64,000 nucleotides of DNA from Oscheius onirici (taxonomy: Eukaryota; Nematoda; Chromadorea; Rhabditida; Rhabditidae). The position numbers and the translations under genes were made by a program. The notes under the pieces were generated by a model, which had not been told where the DNA came from, searched no databases, and worked only from the letters and a program-made list of their open reading frames with translations. Location of the stretch: contig OW051469.1 of assembly GCA_932521025.1 (NCBI GenBank), positions 9,064,398-9,128,397 on the forward strand, written 5' to 3'. Shown one piece after another: positions 45,962-57,060 of this stretch; the first letter of the stretch is position 1; each line of letters opens with the position of its first letter.

Positions 45962-46952
45962 TTATGAGCAGTTGAACCCGAAGAATAGAATCATAAGAAA
46001 GTGAAGAAGTCTGGATACGGACCCGTTGCAAAGATGACTCTGACAGGTGCAAAGTGAAGCATTTTGAAGCGACCGGTGTCTAGAAGAGAGAAATTTGTAC
46101 GAGACCGTTTAACTACCTGAAACTGTCTTCCAGACAGATCCCATAATCCGGAAAAGCTATCTTCCTCCTGTCGGGAAATAGATGGTCAAGACAGTCTCTT
46201 ATGACCACCTTTTCTCCTAAAACCAAGTTTCAATACAAAATAGTTCGTCAAAAGTATTTTCGTGTAAACGCGCTAATTTCCAGCCTTGTTTTTCAGGTCC
46301 AAATTATGAATTTTCATGTTCGACAAAGTTGGAGCTTTTGATCTGCTCTTCAACTTTCCAGAACATCACAAAGCTCAAATTTTTTTTTGTTTTGACCACG
46401 TAAAAAAGGCTAGGAATGATTATATCTTAAATTTTCATAAATTTGCTTACCTTTGTGCATGAAAGTAACCTTGGCACAGAATGGATCTTTCCCTCTACAG
46501 ACTATCCTCGGAGCACTGATAAAAGAAGGCTGGGAGTTGAGGGAGACGTCTGGACAGCCATCAGACAGAGGCGGGACTCTTCCCAGCTGAAAACAAGGGA
46601 CTGTCTTCCGGACTCTGTCTCTCAGTCATTGTCTCTCAAACTTTCAGTACCTTCCTCAGAGCAGAGAACACTTCCGATAGATTCTTCTTGTTCTGTGGCG
46701 GAGGGAGAGGACTGTTTCTCGGAGCCACTTGGGATCTGGATACTGTAATAAAAGAAAAGAGACAAAAGTTACCGGTAGTTGAGTGAGAAACAAGAGTAAC
46801 AGAGCAGACCTTCAGTGGATACTCTGCTTAAAAAGAAGAGGAAAACGAGTTGACTATACCATGCTGAAATGTAAGGAATGTTACTGATACTGTCACTGTT
46901 CCTGTTACTCTCTCCCCGACTCACCTATGAGACTTCTCGAAAAGTTGGCCAT
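45962..46952 (-). CDS. Ly6/three-finger-like protein, probably GPI-anchored
   Basis: Exons 46925-46952, 46773-46863, 46670-46742, 46451-46586, 46117-46216 and 45962-46079 give 181 aa; every exon is short. A hydrophobic leader (YSQLVFLFFLSRVSTEG) runs into LLCYSCFSLNYR, the usual Ly6 start. The middle has CRGKDPFCAKVTFMHKGEKV with RDCLDHLF, and the end CTCQSHLCNGS, followed by a hydrophobic tail (LLHFLMILFFGFNCS) typical of GPI signals. The third exon could end at either of two donors; I chose the one keeping frame (46670). The ligand is unknown. It converges with RPB5 copy 2, stops 82 nt apart. Confidence 0.65.
46316..46392. repeat. TGTTC...GAACA hairpin repeat
   Basis: CATGTTCGACAAAGTTGGAG and CTTCAACTTTCCAGAACATC form an imperfect stem. 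It lies in the fourth intron of the Ly6-like gene and resembles repeats at 6226-6290 and 9080-9145. Confidence 0.6.
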
Positions 46953-48731
46953 GAGTCCATGAGTCTTTCAAGAAAGAAAGAGCCTGGCCGCCACACTGCC
47001 AATTAGCGGAGGGCTGCAAATGCATGAAATATGAACTGACGGCAGGAGATGAAAATTGTGTGTAGAGCGGAGGAAAAAGTTTGCTACAAAGAGGTCGTAA
47101 TGAGGGTGTCTGGAAGCAATCATTGCAGTTGTTCTCTTCTTGGGAACACGAAGAGGAAGTGATTAGGGTATGGAAAATGAGTGACAGACACGGAGGAGTG
47201 GTTAGAAGGGGAAAACAGGGAGTGTTTTATTTTGGCTGGAATTGAGATATAGAGAGAAAGAAGCAGAGACTGGGAGAGTGAGAAAAAGAGAGAGAGAGAG
47301 AGAGTTTGAGAACAGAGAAAGGAAGGGATGGATGCGGGAGAGACTGCAAGTTAGTGAGAATTATAGAGACAGAAAAGAAGGGAGTGAGTAAGAGTTATAG
47401 GAACAGAGACGGGGACATGGAGAGGAGAGACGTAGAGAGTTATTGTGACAGAAAAGAATGACAGAGGAAGATTATGTGATGATGAGAGATCAGGGACACG
47501 GGAGATTGAGAGGCAGAGGAACAAAGAGTCAGTAGGAGGGAGAAAGGGAAAGAGAAGGTGACAGGAAGAGAGGTCTCTTACGGTCTCTTCAAAATAAAAA
47601 GGGATTACCGTAAGATTATAGCTCTTCCCTTCGACCCACTTAACACACAAACATTGGATACTCAGCCGACAAATTTGAAAGAAAGAGACATAGAGTTACA
47701 GGGAAAGGGCGGGAGAGTGAGAGACTGGCAGCTACAGAAAGAGACAGAGAGATCTGAATCAGAGGACAGAGACTGACTCGCTCCTGAAGCCAGCTTTCTA
47801 TTTATAAAGAAGAGAGAAAATGAGGTCTTCTTCCAGTGATTAGATTGCCGTCGATGCACACGAACAAATTGTCTGGCTTCTCTCTCGTAAAAAGAGTCCA
47901 AGAAGGTCTCGTGGAATGAACAAGTAGCCACATGAGAGACACATTCGTTTGAAGGACCACTTAAAAAGTCTGAGCTCCATAATCACAGGCTCTGTTTATG
48001 GCTGTACAATTATGGAGAGAAGGTGCCGGGAAGAGACTCAACATGTGGCTCAGGGTCTCGCCCTCTTGCCAGATGCCTCTCTTTTGGACCCGGGGGAACA
48101 CTTATGCATAACCAGATGTGTTACACATGATGTCATGGAGTCCGGTTTCAAAAAAGTGTACGGGGAAGAAGAGCTGTTTTCAGTAGAGAGAGGATACGAT
48201 TGAAACGGGGAAGAGACTGCTGAAATTAGCTGTACGGGACGCTATCATTGTTTTCTTGAGCTTATTTGATTTACGGTAATTTCAACAGTTCTAATGCATC
48301 ATTTAATGTAATCTAGTGCTGTACATGTTTATTTTGGCAAGTTAACTAGAAAATTAGGCAGAAATACTGAGGGAAAGAAAACATGAATAAAAAATGATGC
48401 AAGTTTTTGAATTACCGCGGTTTCTCGAGGGTAGCAAAATACCCGCCAACTGCACTTATTTCTGGCCTAACTTTTTCCCTTCTTCACCGTCTTTTCTAGC
48501 AATTTTCTGTCTTGTTTTTCTTCCATATTACTAAAATCTCGTTAAAAAATCAATCTGAAACGTTAGGCTGTAAGAAAGAACCTGTACATGATCTTTCTCG
48601 TTTCTAGGCGTGTTTGGAAAGCGGTAACGAAGTCATTTTGTCATCTTTTCAGCTACCTTTTTTCCTAGATGTCTACAACCTGTAATTCATCTTTTCCTAC
48701 CAGAACTTTTCTCACAGATCTCTTTCAGGCA
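46953..48731. other. Intergenic, purine-rich satellite-like DNA
   Basis: A long GA-rich stretch (about 47220-47560, AGAGAGAGAGAG-type) dominates. No exon chain, RNA gene or transposon ends were found. Confidence 0.45.
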
Positions 48732-50708
48732 ATGCCCTCCTACTTCTGGAGCCAGAAGTCAGTCGTGGAGACGCTGCTCCAGGCCGATTTTATGCTGAAA
48801 CGCCTGAATCTGCAGGGACGCTTCGCGAATCGCAGCGACGTGGCCGAAGTCGCCTGTCTCCTCGAAAATATTCTCGCCAGTGCGCCCGTTCAAGACGACA
48901 AAAATGCCAAGACGGTTCGCACAATCATCGACGTACTTCAGAACATTATTAGGAAAGATCCACACGGTGAAATGGTGGGCTTTTAATGCTATTTTCGTGT
49001 AAAAATTGTAATTTTAGATGGACGCACAAAACTTGAGCACGGCGGAGACGAAAAACATGGGAAAACAGTCAAGCCAGCTGTCGGAAGAGGCCTCGCCGCA
49101 GGCCAAAGGACCCAGAGAAGAATTCGACTCTTTCGCCTCGGCCCGCACAAAGGCCATCGAGGACACGATCGTACCGGATGCAGATAATTTCCCGAGTTTC
49201 AAGGAAATTGCCGGCCTTCATGAGGTTTGTATAGCTTTCTCCTGGAAAAGGCAGTCCTTTAAAAATGTTCGTTAGAACACCCTGTGGTACATTTAGAATG
49301 TCTACATGAAAGTTCTCGTTTGAGAGCTTAGACCCAGTCTTTTTTTGCTCGGAAATACGTTTCCAGGGCGGTTTTTCATGCCGAACCATCAAAACTATGA
49401 AAAAAAATGAAGAAGATCCCATCTTTTGTACTAGAACCTTGAAAGAATCGTCTCAAAAGGGCAAACTTTCTAGGCAAAGACGGCCATGTTGGAGGCACTG
49501 GTGGATCCTATTCGCTATCCGGAATATTTCAAGGCTGGCGATTTGAAGCCGTGGAAATCTGTCCTGCTCTATGGGCCGCCAGGAACCGGCAAGACTATCC
49601 TGTCCCAAGCCATTGCCAAAGAGATCAGCGGCGTGCTCTACCAAATCTCCTCGACAGACCTTATCTCGTCGTGGCAAGGACAGTCCGAGAAGCTCATCAA
49701 GGAGCTCTTCGATCACGCCTTCACTCAGAAAAAAGGTAAATTTGAAGTGTTTTCGTTTGAATCAGTAAGAAGGCTATTGTGGCCTGTTTCCGCAGGAATA
49801 CTGTCGTTTACACGGGATTCGGGGCTAGTCTTCACCCGTTCAAAATCATGCATTTTATACTTTCAGCCGTGGTCATATTCATCGACGAAGTGGACAGTCT
49901 ATGTCGCGTCCGCAGCCGCACCGAGGACGATTCGAATCGTCGCGTCAAGACGGAACTTCTCGTCCAGATTCAACGCCTCCAGTCCACGACCAATCTCATC
50001 TTGATCTGTGCCACAAATTGCCCGTGGGAGCTCGATCCGGCCTTTCTTCGTCGTCTTGAGAAGCGCATCTACGCCGGTCTGCCCGACTTCGAGGCACGAC
50101 ACGAAATACTGAAGGCCAAGCTGAAGAGTACCGTCTTTGATCCGAGCGTAGGACTGAACTTCCTTGCCCAGCAGTCTGATGGATTCAGCGGCGATGATCT
50201 CAGGAGACTGGCCTCCGAACTGGCGTATGCGCAGTTCAGAAAGTACAAAGTAAGCTATCTTTTTTTATATAAATTGGTCAGTGTCGACAACTTTTTATTG
50301 AAATCATCGTGTAAAATAACCTCTAGAAGTATAAAAAAAATCACAATTGAGAAGAATGAGAAAATGATCAGTGTCGATCCTTGTCGTTTTATGGTCCAAA
50401 TTTATGATAAGCCCGGTCAATTTTTTAACTGGACGCCAAAATTACCTTACCTTTCAAGTCGAAACCTTCCCAAAATGAGCCCGATCATACTGGTTTTACA
50501 TGAAAGTACAAGAATTGAACAAAATGGCCCCCTTTCTTAGACTTTTCTCCATAAAACCTCCAATTTCCAGAACACATCAGGAAGTAGACAATCCGGCAGC
50601 CAGATTACCGTCTCCAGCGACGACGTTCATCAGGTCCTCGAAAAGTTCCAGCCCAGCGTCGACAGCCATCAGCTTGCCCTTTACGAACAGTTCATGACCC
50701 GGCGCTAA
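48732..50708 (+). CDS. VPS4/katanin-type AAA ATPase
   Basis: Exons 48732-48974, 49018-49224, 49474-49735, 49867-50249 and 50571-50708 give 410 aa. The AAA module is complete: Walker A GPPGTGKT, pore-loop region SSTDLISSWQGQSEKLIKEL, Walker B VVIFIDEVDSLC, sensor-1 ATNCPWELD and the arginine fingers RRLEKRIYAG. The C-terminal helix PSVDSHQLALYEQF is typical of the VPS4/katanin/fidgetin (meiotic) clade, whose members disassemble ESCRT-III or sever microtubules. No MIT domain is evident in the first 80 residues; instead there is a helical stretch (VETLLQADFMLKRLNL). The start follows CTTTCAGGCA, a likely trans-splice site; an in-frame ATG at 48669 is the alternative. The exact paralogue is unclear. 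Confidence 0.85.
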
Positions 50709-51063
50709 TTTTCCCTGAATTTCCCATTTTTTGTAGACTTGTGAATAGACATTATGAAGAGAAAAACTATCTTTATTTGGGGGGACAAAATTAAAACTGC
50801 AGAGTACCCATTTTCAGTGGAAAAAAAGATCTTTTAAACTATCTAAAGTGCGGGTAAATTAGTACCCTAGTTATTGTTATCACAACGTAAGAGGAGCGTA
50901 TATTTACACAATGTCTCAGACTAGAAAATTGTTAAATTGAGGGAGCACTGGATGAAGTGAAATAAATTGGACACATGCGCGAAAAATGTAGAAATTTTTA
51001 CATAGAGTTATTAGTTAGACATGAAGTGCACTAGTTATATACAAAAAAAAAGGTGGAGGAAAA
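50709..51063. other. Convergent 3' flank
   Basis: The short AT-rich spacer between the AAA ATPase and DDHD stops. No feature is supported. Confidence 0.4.
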
Positions 51064-54000
51064 CTAAGTCTTCTCGTCTTCCTTTTCCCTCTCCTTGTGA
51101 GCCTGGGCGTACATCGTGTTGGCCATGAAGAGAGCCAGATCGGCGTTCGTCCAGTAGGCAAAGTGACTTTTGATGGCTCCCCAGTAGCTGCGGTCCGTCA
51201 AAGAGGGCTGAAATCGAGAGAACTTGAATTGGAAGCCGAAAGCAGTCCAACGAGCAGCAAAAGTCTCAGAATTTGTCGTTTTGACATCAACTCGTCTAAT
51301 ATTGATTACGGTAACTAGCCGATAGGCAGTTGGTGCGCGCTCTGAAGTCAAAATGAAGCCCATTTCTGGCACTGATTTAAAACGGCTACAGGGGTAATCG
51401 AAGAGCATCTTTTCTGGCTCTTTTAAAACAGATAATGGCTAAATGTTTTGGTTCAAGTTATTCTGCAAAAACCAATCTCAGACTTTTTCTCATTACTACT
51501 TTACGTTTTGTTCACACCAAAAAGAACCCATTACTGTCGTCTGGTTACTATTTTAACTTGTCGACGGTAATAAATTCTTTTCGAAAATGAACAAACCATC
51601 ATTTCATCCGGTGTCAGCCATTGGATGGCTTCAAGAATGTGCATGGTTAGCTTGAGCTCCCAAGGGCACGAATCTATTAAAAAAGTGAAATTGTAGGCCT
51701 ATTTTAAGCGAATTTCAAGGTAAAAACATGCAGGCAGAAAAACAGATCCTCACCTGGACCTGAAAGTCGATTCTGTACATCGGTCGAGCAGCCGACCCGA
51801 GAAGCTGATCGGCTATTGGCAGATCCGTTTCCGCTTCTTTTGCTACTTCTACTGGCGGTTCAATCGCCGGTTGAGCTTTTTTGTCCTTTGGAGGAGCCGA
51901 GCTGAATGAAAACCAGCCCTTCTTGGCAGGCTTTTCGCTGTTTCCGGCTGTTGTACGGTCACCGGGTGGCGGCGTCAAGGAACGCGGTGATGAGCCTGAA
52001 ATCTTGGGGTTTTATTCAGTTTCGAAACATTTAATCTGCAAAAATTGCCTTGAAATCAAGGCCAAAAACTGAAACTTTTCTCAAAGTTCTCTGAACAAAA
52101 AGCTCTGAAATTTGGTACAGTACTTGGTCGACTGCTGTATTAGATACTAGCATTTCTTTGGTATGAATTTAGCTAAAGTAATAAAAAAAAGTATTTTTTG
52201 GGGAAAATTTCGTAACTTTTCAGAAACAAAACATTTTTGGCTTAATTATTGACTGAAAATGTTCCGAAAGGCTAGTAATATTCACCGATATAGGACGTAT
52301 TCAGATCTCAGTACAAAACGGGCCTTTTTTGACCCAGTTACTGAACTTTTCCAAGACTTTTTAAATTCATGATCAAACTTGTTAGAAAAACTCGAAAAGA
52401 CTCACATCCACTTCTGGCATCCATATCATCGGAATCGCACTCGTCTTCCTCGTCTAAATCATCACCACCATCGCTTTTCGCATCGCCAGCCTTATCTGTT
52501 CCATTCTTTTTGGCCTTGTTCTGATTCTTCAGCTTCTTCATGTACTGCTTGAACACTTCCAGCGGCAACTCATCGTAGAGGTTACGGGCTAAAATTATCA
52601 GCTTTTTTTGCATAAAAAGATTATAAAAACCTCGTAAATCGTTGGAAGCAAACAGTTTCAGCGGACGAATGTTCTTCCATTCGGCAGCAAAGAGCGGCTC
52701 GAGACGATAGGCTACGGGATCGTATGGATGAAATATGTTGAAGATACGCTCGACATTGACCTTCTTCGGCGAGAGATCACCATAGGTAGCTCCTCTCATC
52801 ACGAGGAAGACGCCAAGAGGACTGCCGACGGCGTACAGATGTTTTACCTGAAAGAAAACAGAATATTTGAAAGTCTCTGATATCTCTAATATTAGCAGTT
52901 TTTGTAACGATTTCACAGCTCGGTATATAGTTCCGGCTTCACCGCCTGTCGGCGCCTTTTCTACATGTGTTTTCTTCATTACTTCTGATACCTTCCCCAG
53001 TCAACCGATCACTTCTGATCCCTTCCCCCGTCAACCTATACTTCTGATATCTGCTGATCATTTCTCTAGTCCGCCGGTCCATTTTGATCCCCTATCGGTT
53101 ACCCTGACTCTATTTCCTACCCAAAATAATTTAGCAAAAATATTTGGCCAGGAGAGGAGTCGATACCGGGTCGTCTGGGTGAAGACGGCGATTCTTAACA
53201 ATACACCAAAACTTCAGGTCCGGACAAAAAAAACAAATAAACAGAATCCACGACAGACACCAGTGCGCTTTAGTGAGAGATATGCTACCGTAAATGCTTT
53301 CTTCTCTTCGAGAAAGTACAGAAAGTACCAACCTTGAATTGAAGCTGTTCCTGTTTGGACATTAGCACATTCTGAATCCCTCCTTCCAACTTTTCATGCA
53401 GCTTGTCTCGGGCATCTTTGAATGCCGACAGCGTGGCCACAGCCTCCGGATCATCCCACTTTTCGAGCTGTTCCGACAGGGCCTCTGTCACGTATTTGTC
53501 GTAGAGAACCAGTGGTGACCAGTGCGTCAAAATGTCGTAGCATATGACGGAACCGAGACTATGGGCGAAAATTGAGACGGGTCCATCGAAGCCGGGATTA
53601 TTCTCCTTGAACATTTTGTACGTTTTGTTCAGCTGCGTCGTCACGCCCGAAATTATCTGGAATTTCATTTTTAATACAAATTTAGACTAAAAACGCTACC
53701 TCATTACGGAATCGAGGCGAATGATAGAACATCAGATCCATGCCGGTAGAATTTAGGGCATTTCGCATGCTGCTCATTTTCTGGACCGTAATTTGGTCCG
53801 TCATTCCGTCGTCAAGCACTAGAGATGCTCTCCATTCGACTGGCAGGAATAGGGGCCGCGATTTTTCTTCCGGATAGCAGCGATCCATTGCCTGGATGAC
53901 GCCGTCTCGAACTCTAAAAAAGAGGTTTTGCAAAACACCAAGTAGAGACCATGTTAGTCTGATCGCGTTCTATTTTCCGACCCAGAAGTACAAAAAAAGA

Positions 54001-56880
54001 ACTCACTGTTGTGCATTCTGAGCGATGAGATTCTCGTAGCCTTTCTGTCCAATTCCATGAACTACCAGTATCAAATGTGAAATTTCGGCCGGACTGTCAT
54101 CATATTCGGCTTCCTTGTCGAATCCGCGTCGCAAGGCGTGACTCTTGCTCCAGCCAATGTATCGAAGAATCGCTCCGCGCTTCACCGTAAAGTTGATATC
54201 AATTACCGAGCTCCATCTAATCTCAATATTGTCCAGGTGGAGTTCTGTTAGCTCTAAAAATACGTATTTTTGCATAAAATTTAAAAAATAAAGACTAACG
54301 CGGCTTATTGCTGGCTTCTTTCTGCGAGAATACCGTCAGACCGTCTGGAACAACTTGCCCGCGAAAATACTGCAAATGATGGCGTTCAATCGAGTCAGCT
54401 AGCGGAGCTTCAATCGGCTGCATATCCTGGAAATTTGGCGGTTATATAGAGTTTAAACTGAGCGCCAGGACGACGCTAAAACGGACAAGCTGCATGCCAA
54501 TTTTGGGCTGAACAGAAAAGGAAAAATGGAAAGTTTTGACAGAAAATTGCTAGCTTTTATGTTACTGTAGCTTTTTAGACAACAGTAAGCTACAGTAATC
54601 CTGAATTTTGCATGAATTGCTGTGTAATGTATTTCTTTCCAATTCCGCTCAGCCCTGCCAATAAAAACTGGAAGAATGACACATAAAGTTGATACAAAAT
54701 TTAACAAGGCTCTTTGACAAGGCTCAAACCTTTCTAGACGATTTCGTGGCCTGATTCTGTAAAAATTAGTGCTCTTTTACAAAAAAAAGAGACAAAAAGC
54801 TGGATAAACTTACAGAAGTGAACCACGTTCCCCGGCGAATTTCGCACTGATCGTCCTTCCAGTAGATTGCTTCAACTTTTGAGAGGTCTTCGGCCAACTT
54901 GTAGAGTCCCTCCAGAACGACGACCATCTGTCTCTCCGAGAGATTTTGGCAACTGGCGTGGGCTTGAGCAGCTTCGTCGATTGGAATCTCTTTGAGAATT
55001 CGGTACTTCATTTCCAGAACCAGCGAATCTTGGCCTGTAAATTAGTGGATTAGTTGACTGAAAATCAAGCCAGATTTGCCAACAAACAATATGAGAAAAT
55101 CGCTCAAGGGTGCATATCTCAGAGAATTAAGAACTAACCATTGAATGGAATCCATTTGTCGGCATCCGTCTTCCTGTAGAACCATCGGACCTCGCAGCAC
55201 TTTAGTTCAGTCACCTGGAAAAAAAACTTATATTACCATCGAGCTCAAAAAAATGCAGACTTCTTCGGCCGTCTTGACGTCATCTTCTATCACTCTCGGG
55301 GCTTCAATCGCGGCCAGAATTCGCTGCTGCCGTCGGCGCTTGAAAAATCGCAAAAAGAAGCGCTTCCTGTAGCGGGCCAAACGTCCTGGAGGCATCGACT
55401 ACGGCATCAGAGTAAACAAAAGCGCATTTTTCAGTTTTTAATTGGAGTACAAGTTTTTTTTGAGTTTGATTGGAAAGTTTCTAAAGAACAAAACAAACGC
55501 TTTTTCGAGTTTTTCTCTGGATAAGCTTTCAGCTAGAAAGTGTAGGCTTATTTTGATCGAAAAAGGACTAGAATTACTTGAAGAACAATTGCGCGTTGCG
55601 ACGAAAATGACAGCAACGAACTTTTGCGTACTACAAATTTAGGCGCTAATTCGTTTTGCCAAATTTCAGAATTTCTTTTAGGGAAAACCGTGGGGTTTAG
55701 CTATTTCACCATTTACAGGCTTAGTAAATAAACGATTTGCAACAAAAAATAGTCTAAAAAGTAGGTAAAAATATAAAATTTAGCGTATTTTTGCCATTTT
55801 GCTACGCACATTTGGCAGAATGAATCGATAGAGCTGTTGCGAAGAAGAGGCCATTTGGGAGAGAAGTGAGACTGACCGTTCGCTTCTTTTTCGTTCGCAC
55901 CGGTGGAATTGGCACCGGGGATGCCAGCGACGGCCGGCCCTGGGTTTCCTTCTTCGTCGGACTGAGCATATCTCCGACAGCGACATTTTGTTTTTCGCGT
56001 GGTCGTAGCGGACTCGCTGGAGGCGAGACAGCTTCTGTAGAGCTGGGAAGGGTAGTCGGAAGGGACGGAACCTGAAATTTGGGCATATTAGCCGTTTTTC
56101 ATTCATTTCGAATGTCGGGGTCAATTTGAGTTCTTCCTGTCCTCCTTTTACACAAATTTCGTGTCTTTCTCGAACAATTAGTCATTTTCTAGCCGAAAAC
56201 CTTCCAGCAAAGATTTTTTTTCTATTCTTCCACATCTCCAAAACAACGACAGAAAGTGGAGCATCTACAAACGGATTTTCATATTTTCGGCAGTCTGATT
56301 TGGTAGGATCACGTGCAAGGAAAGATACACACTTTCCTCCTTTAGTCATACGCGCTCTGTAAACACAAAAACGACCGTCTAGCCATCTGGGCGACAATCG
56401 TTTCGAAAAAAACATAAACAAGATCGTTTTCTCTTTAGCTCAGCAGCTTATTTCTGAAGTTTTTAGCGAAGTGAGCCAAATAAAAACGTGGATATTTCTT
56501 CTACAAACCGGTTCAAAGTGCCTCCAAAAAGCTTAGCTCACCTTCGCCAGCGGCTTGTGTCCACGGACCGCATTAATTTCGGCTAACATGGCACTTTTAG
56601 ATGATCGAAAAGTTGTCGCAGACAAGGAAAAACACAGCGTCCGCTAGCTAGCAGTGTTCTCTTAGGGCGCCGCTGATAAGATACGATACGCGGGCCAAGT
56701 GGACTTTTCCAGACTCTATGGCATTTGATTTTTTGGCGGGAAACACTTGCAATTTGAAATTACCTCTTGATTGCCTTCTTCCGCCTTCAACGAGCCTTCC
56801 GACGGATCGACAATATCGACGCTGAGCGGCACGACGGCCGGAGTTGGAGTCGATTCCTTCGTCTTCTCCACCTCCGACAT
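51064..56880 (-). CDS. ipla-1: DDHD-domain phospholipase A1
   Basis: From the 3' end the exons are 51064-51207, 51597-51673, 51744-51995, 52406-52588, 52631-52847, 53333-53656, 53700-53913, 54007-54253, 54300-54426, 54730-54756, 54814-55034, 55139-55214, 55261-55398 and 55877-56071. Two alternative first exons exist: 56764-56880 (MSEVEKTKESTPTP) or 56542-56589 (MLAEINAVRGHKPLAK), both ending in phase 0. A basic segment (RLARYRKRFF) and a WWE-like RWFYRKTDADKWIPF precede the lipase core HLILVVHGIGQKG and SIFAHSLGSVICYDIL with the nucleophile Ser. The DDHD domain (RIFNIFHPYDPVAYRLEPL...YRIDFQVQ...SYWTNADLALF-type) follows, split by an acidic linker. These enzymes act on phosphatidic acid and phosphatidylinositol at ER/Golgi membranes. 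The intron between 52847 and 53333 holds a SINE. Confidence 0.93.
52990..53285 (-). repeat. tRNA-derived SINE, copy B, in DDHD intron
   Basis: The continuous version of the family. On the minus strand it runs from AAGCGCACTGGTGTCTGTCG through TTTTGGTGTATTGTTAAGAA and a degenerate B-box (GGTATCGACTCC) to the GATCCCTTCCCC tail near 52990-53040. Confidence 0.8.
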
Positions 56881-57060
56881 TCTGAAATGTTTTATTCTTT
56901 TTTTAGTGAACAAAAAAAGAGAGACGAGAATAACAAGAACATCAACAAAATGGCCTAGAAAAAACTATAAAATTAAGGGGGAAATGTGTGAAGAGACGTC
57001 GTCCAATGCCTATAAATTTAAAGTTATTGAAAAAATTCTATTAAATACCAAATTTGAAGC

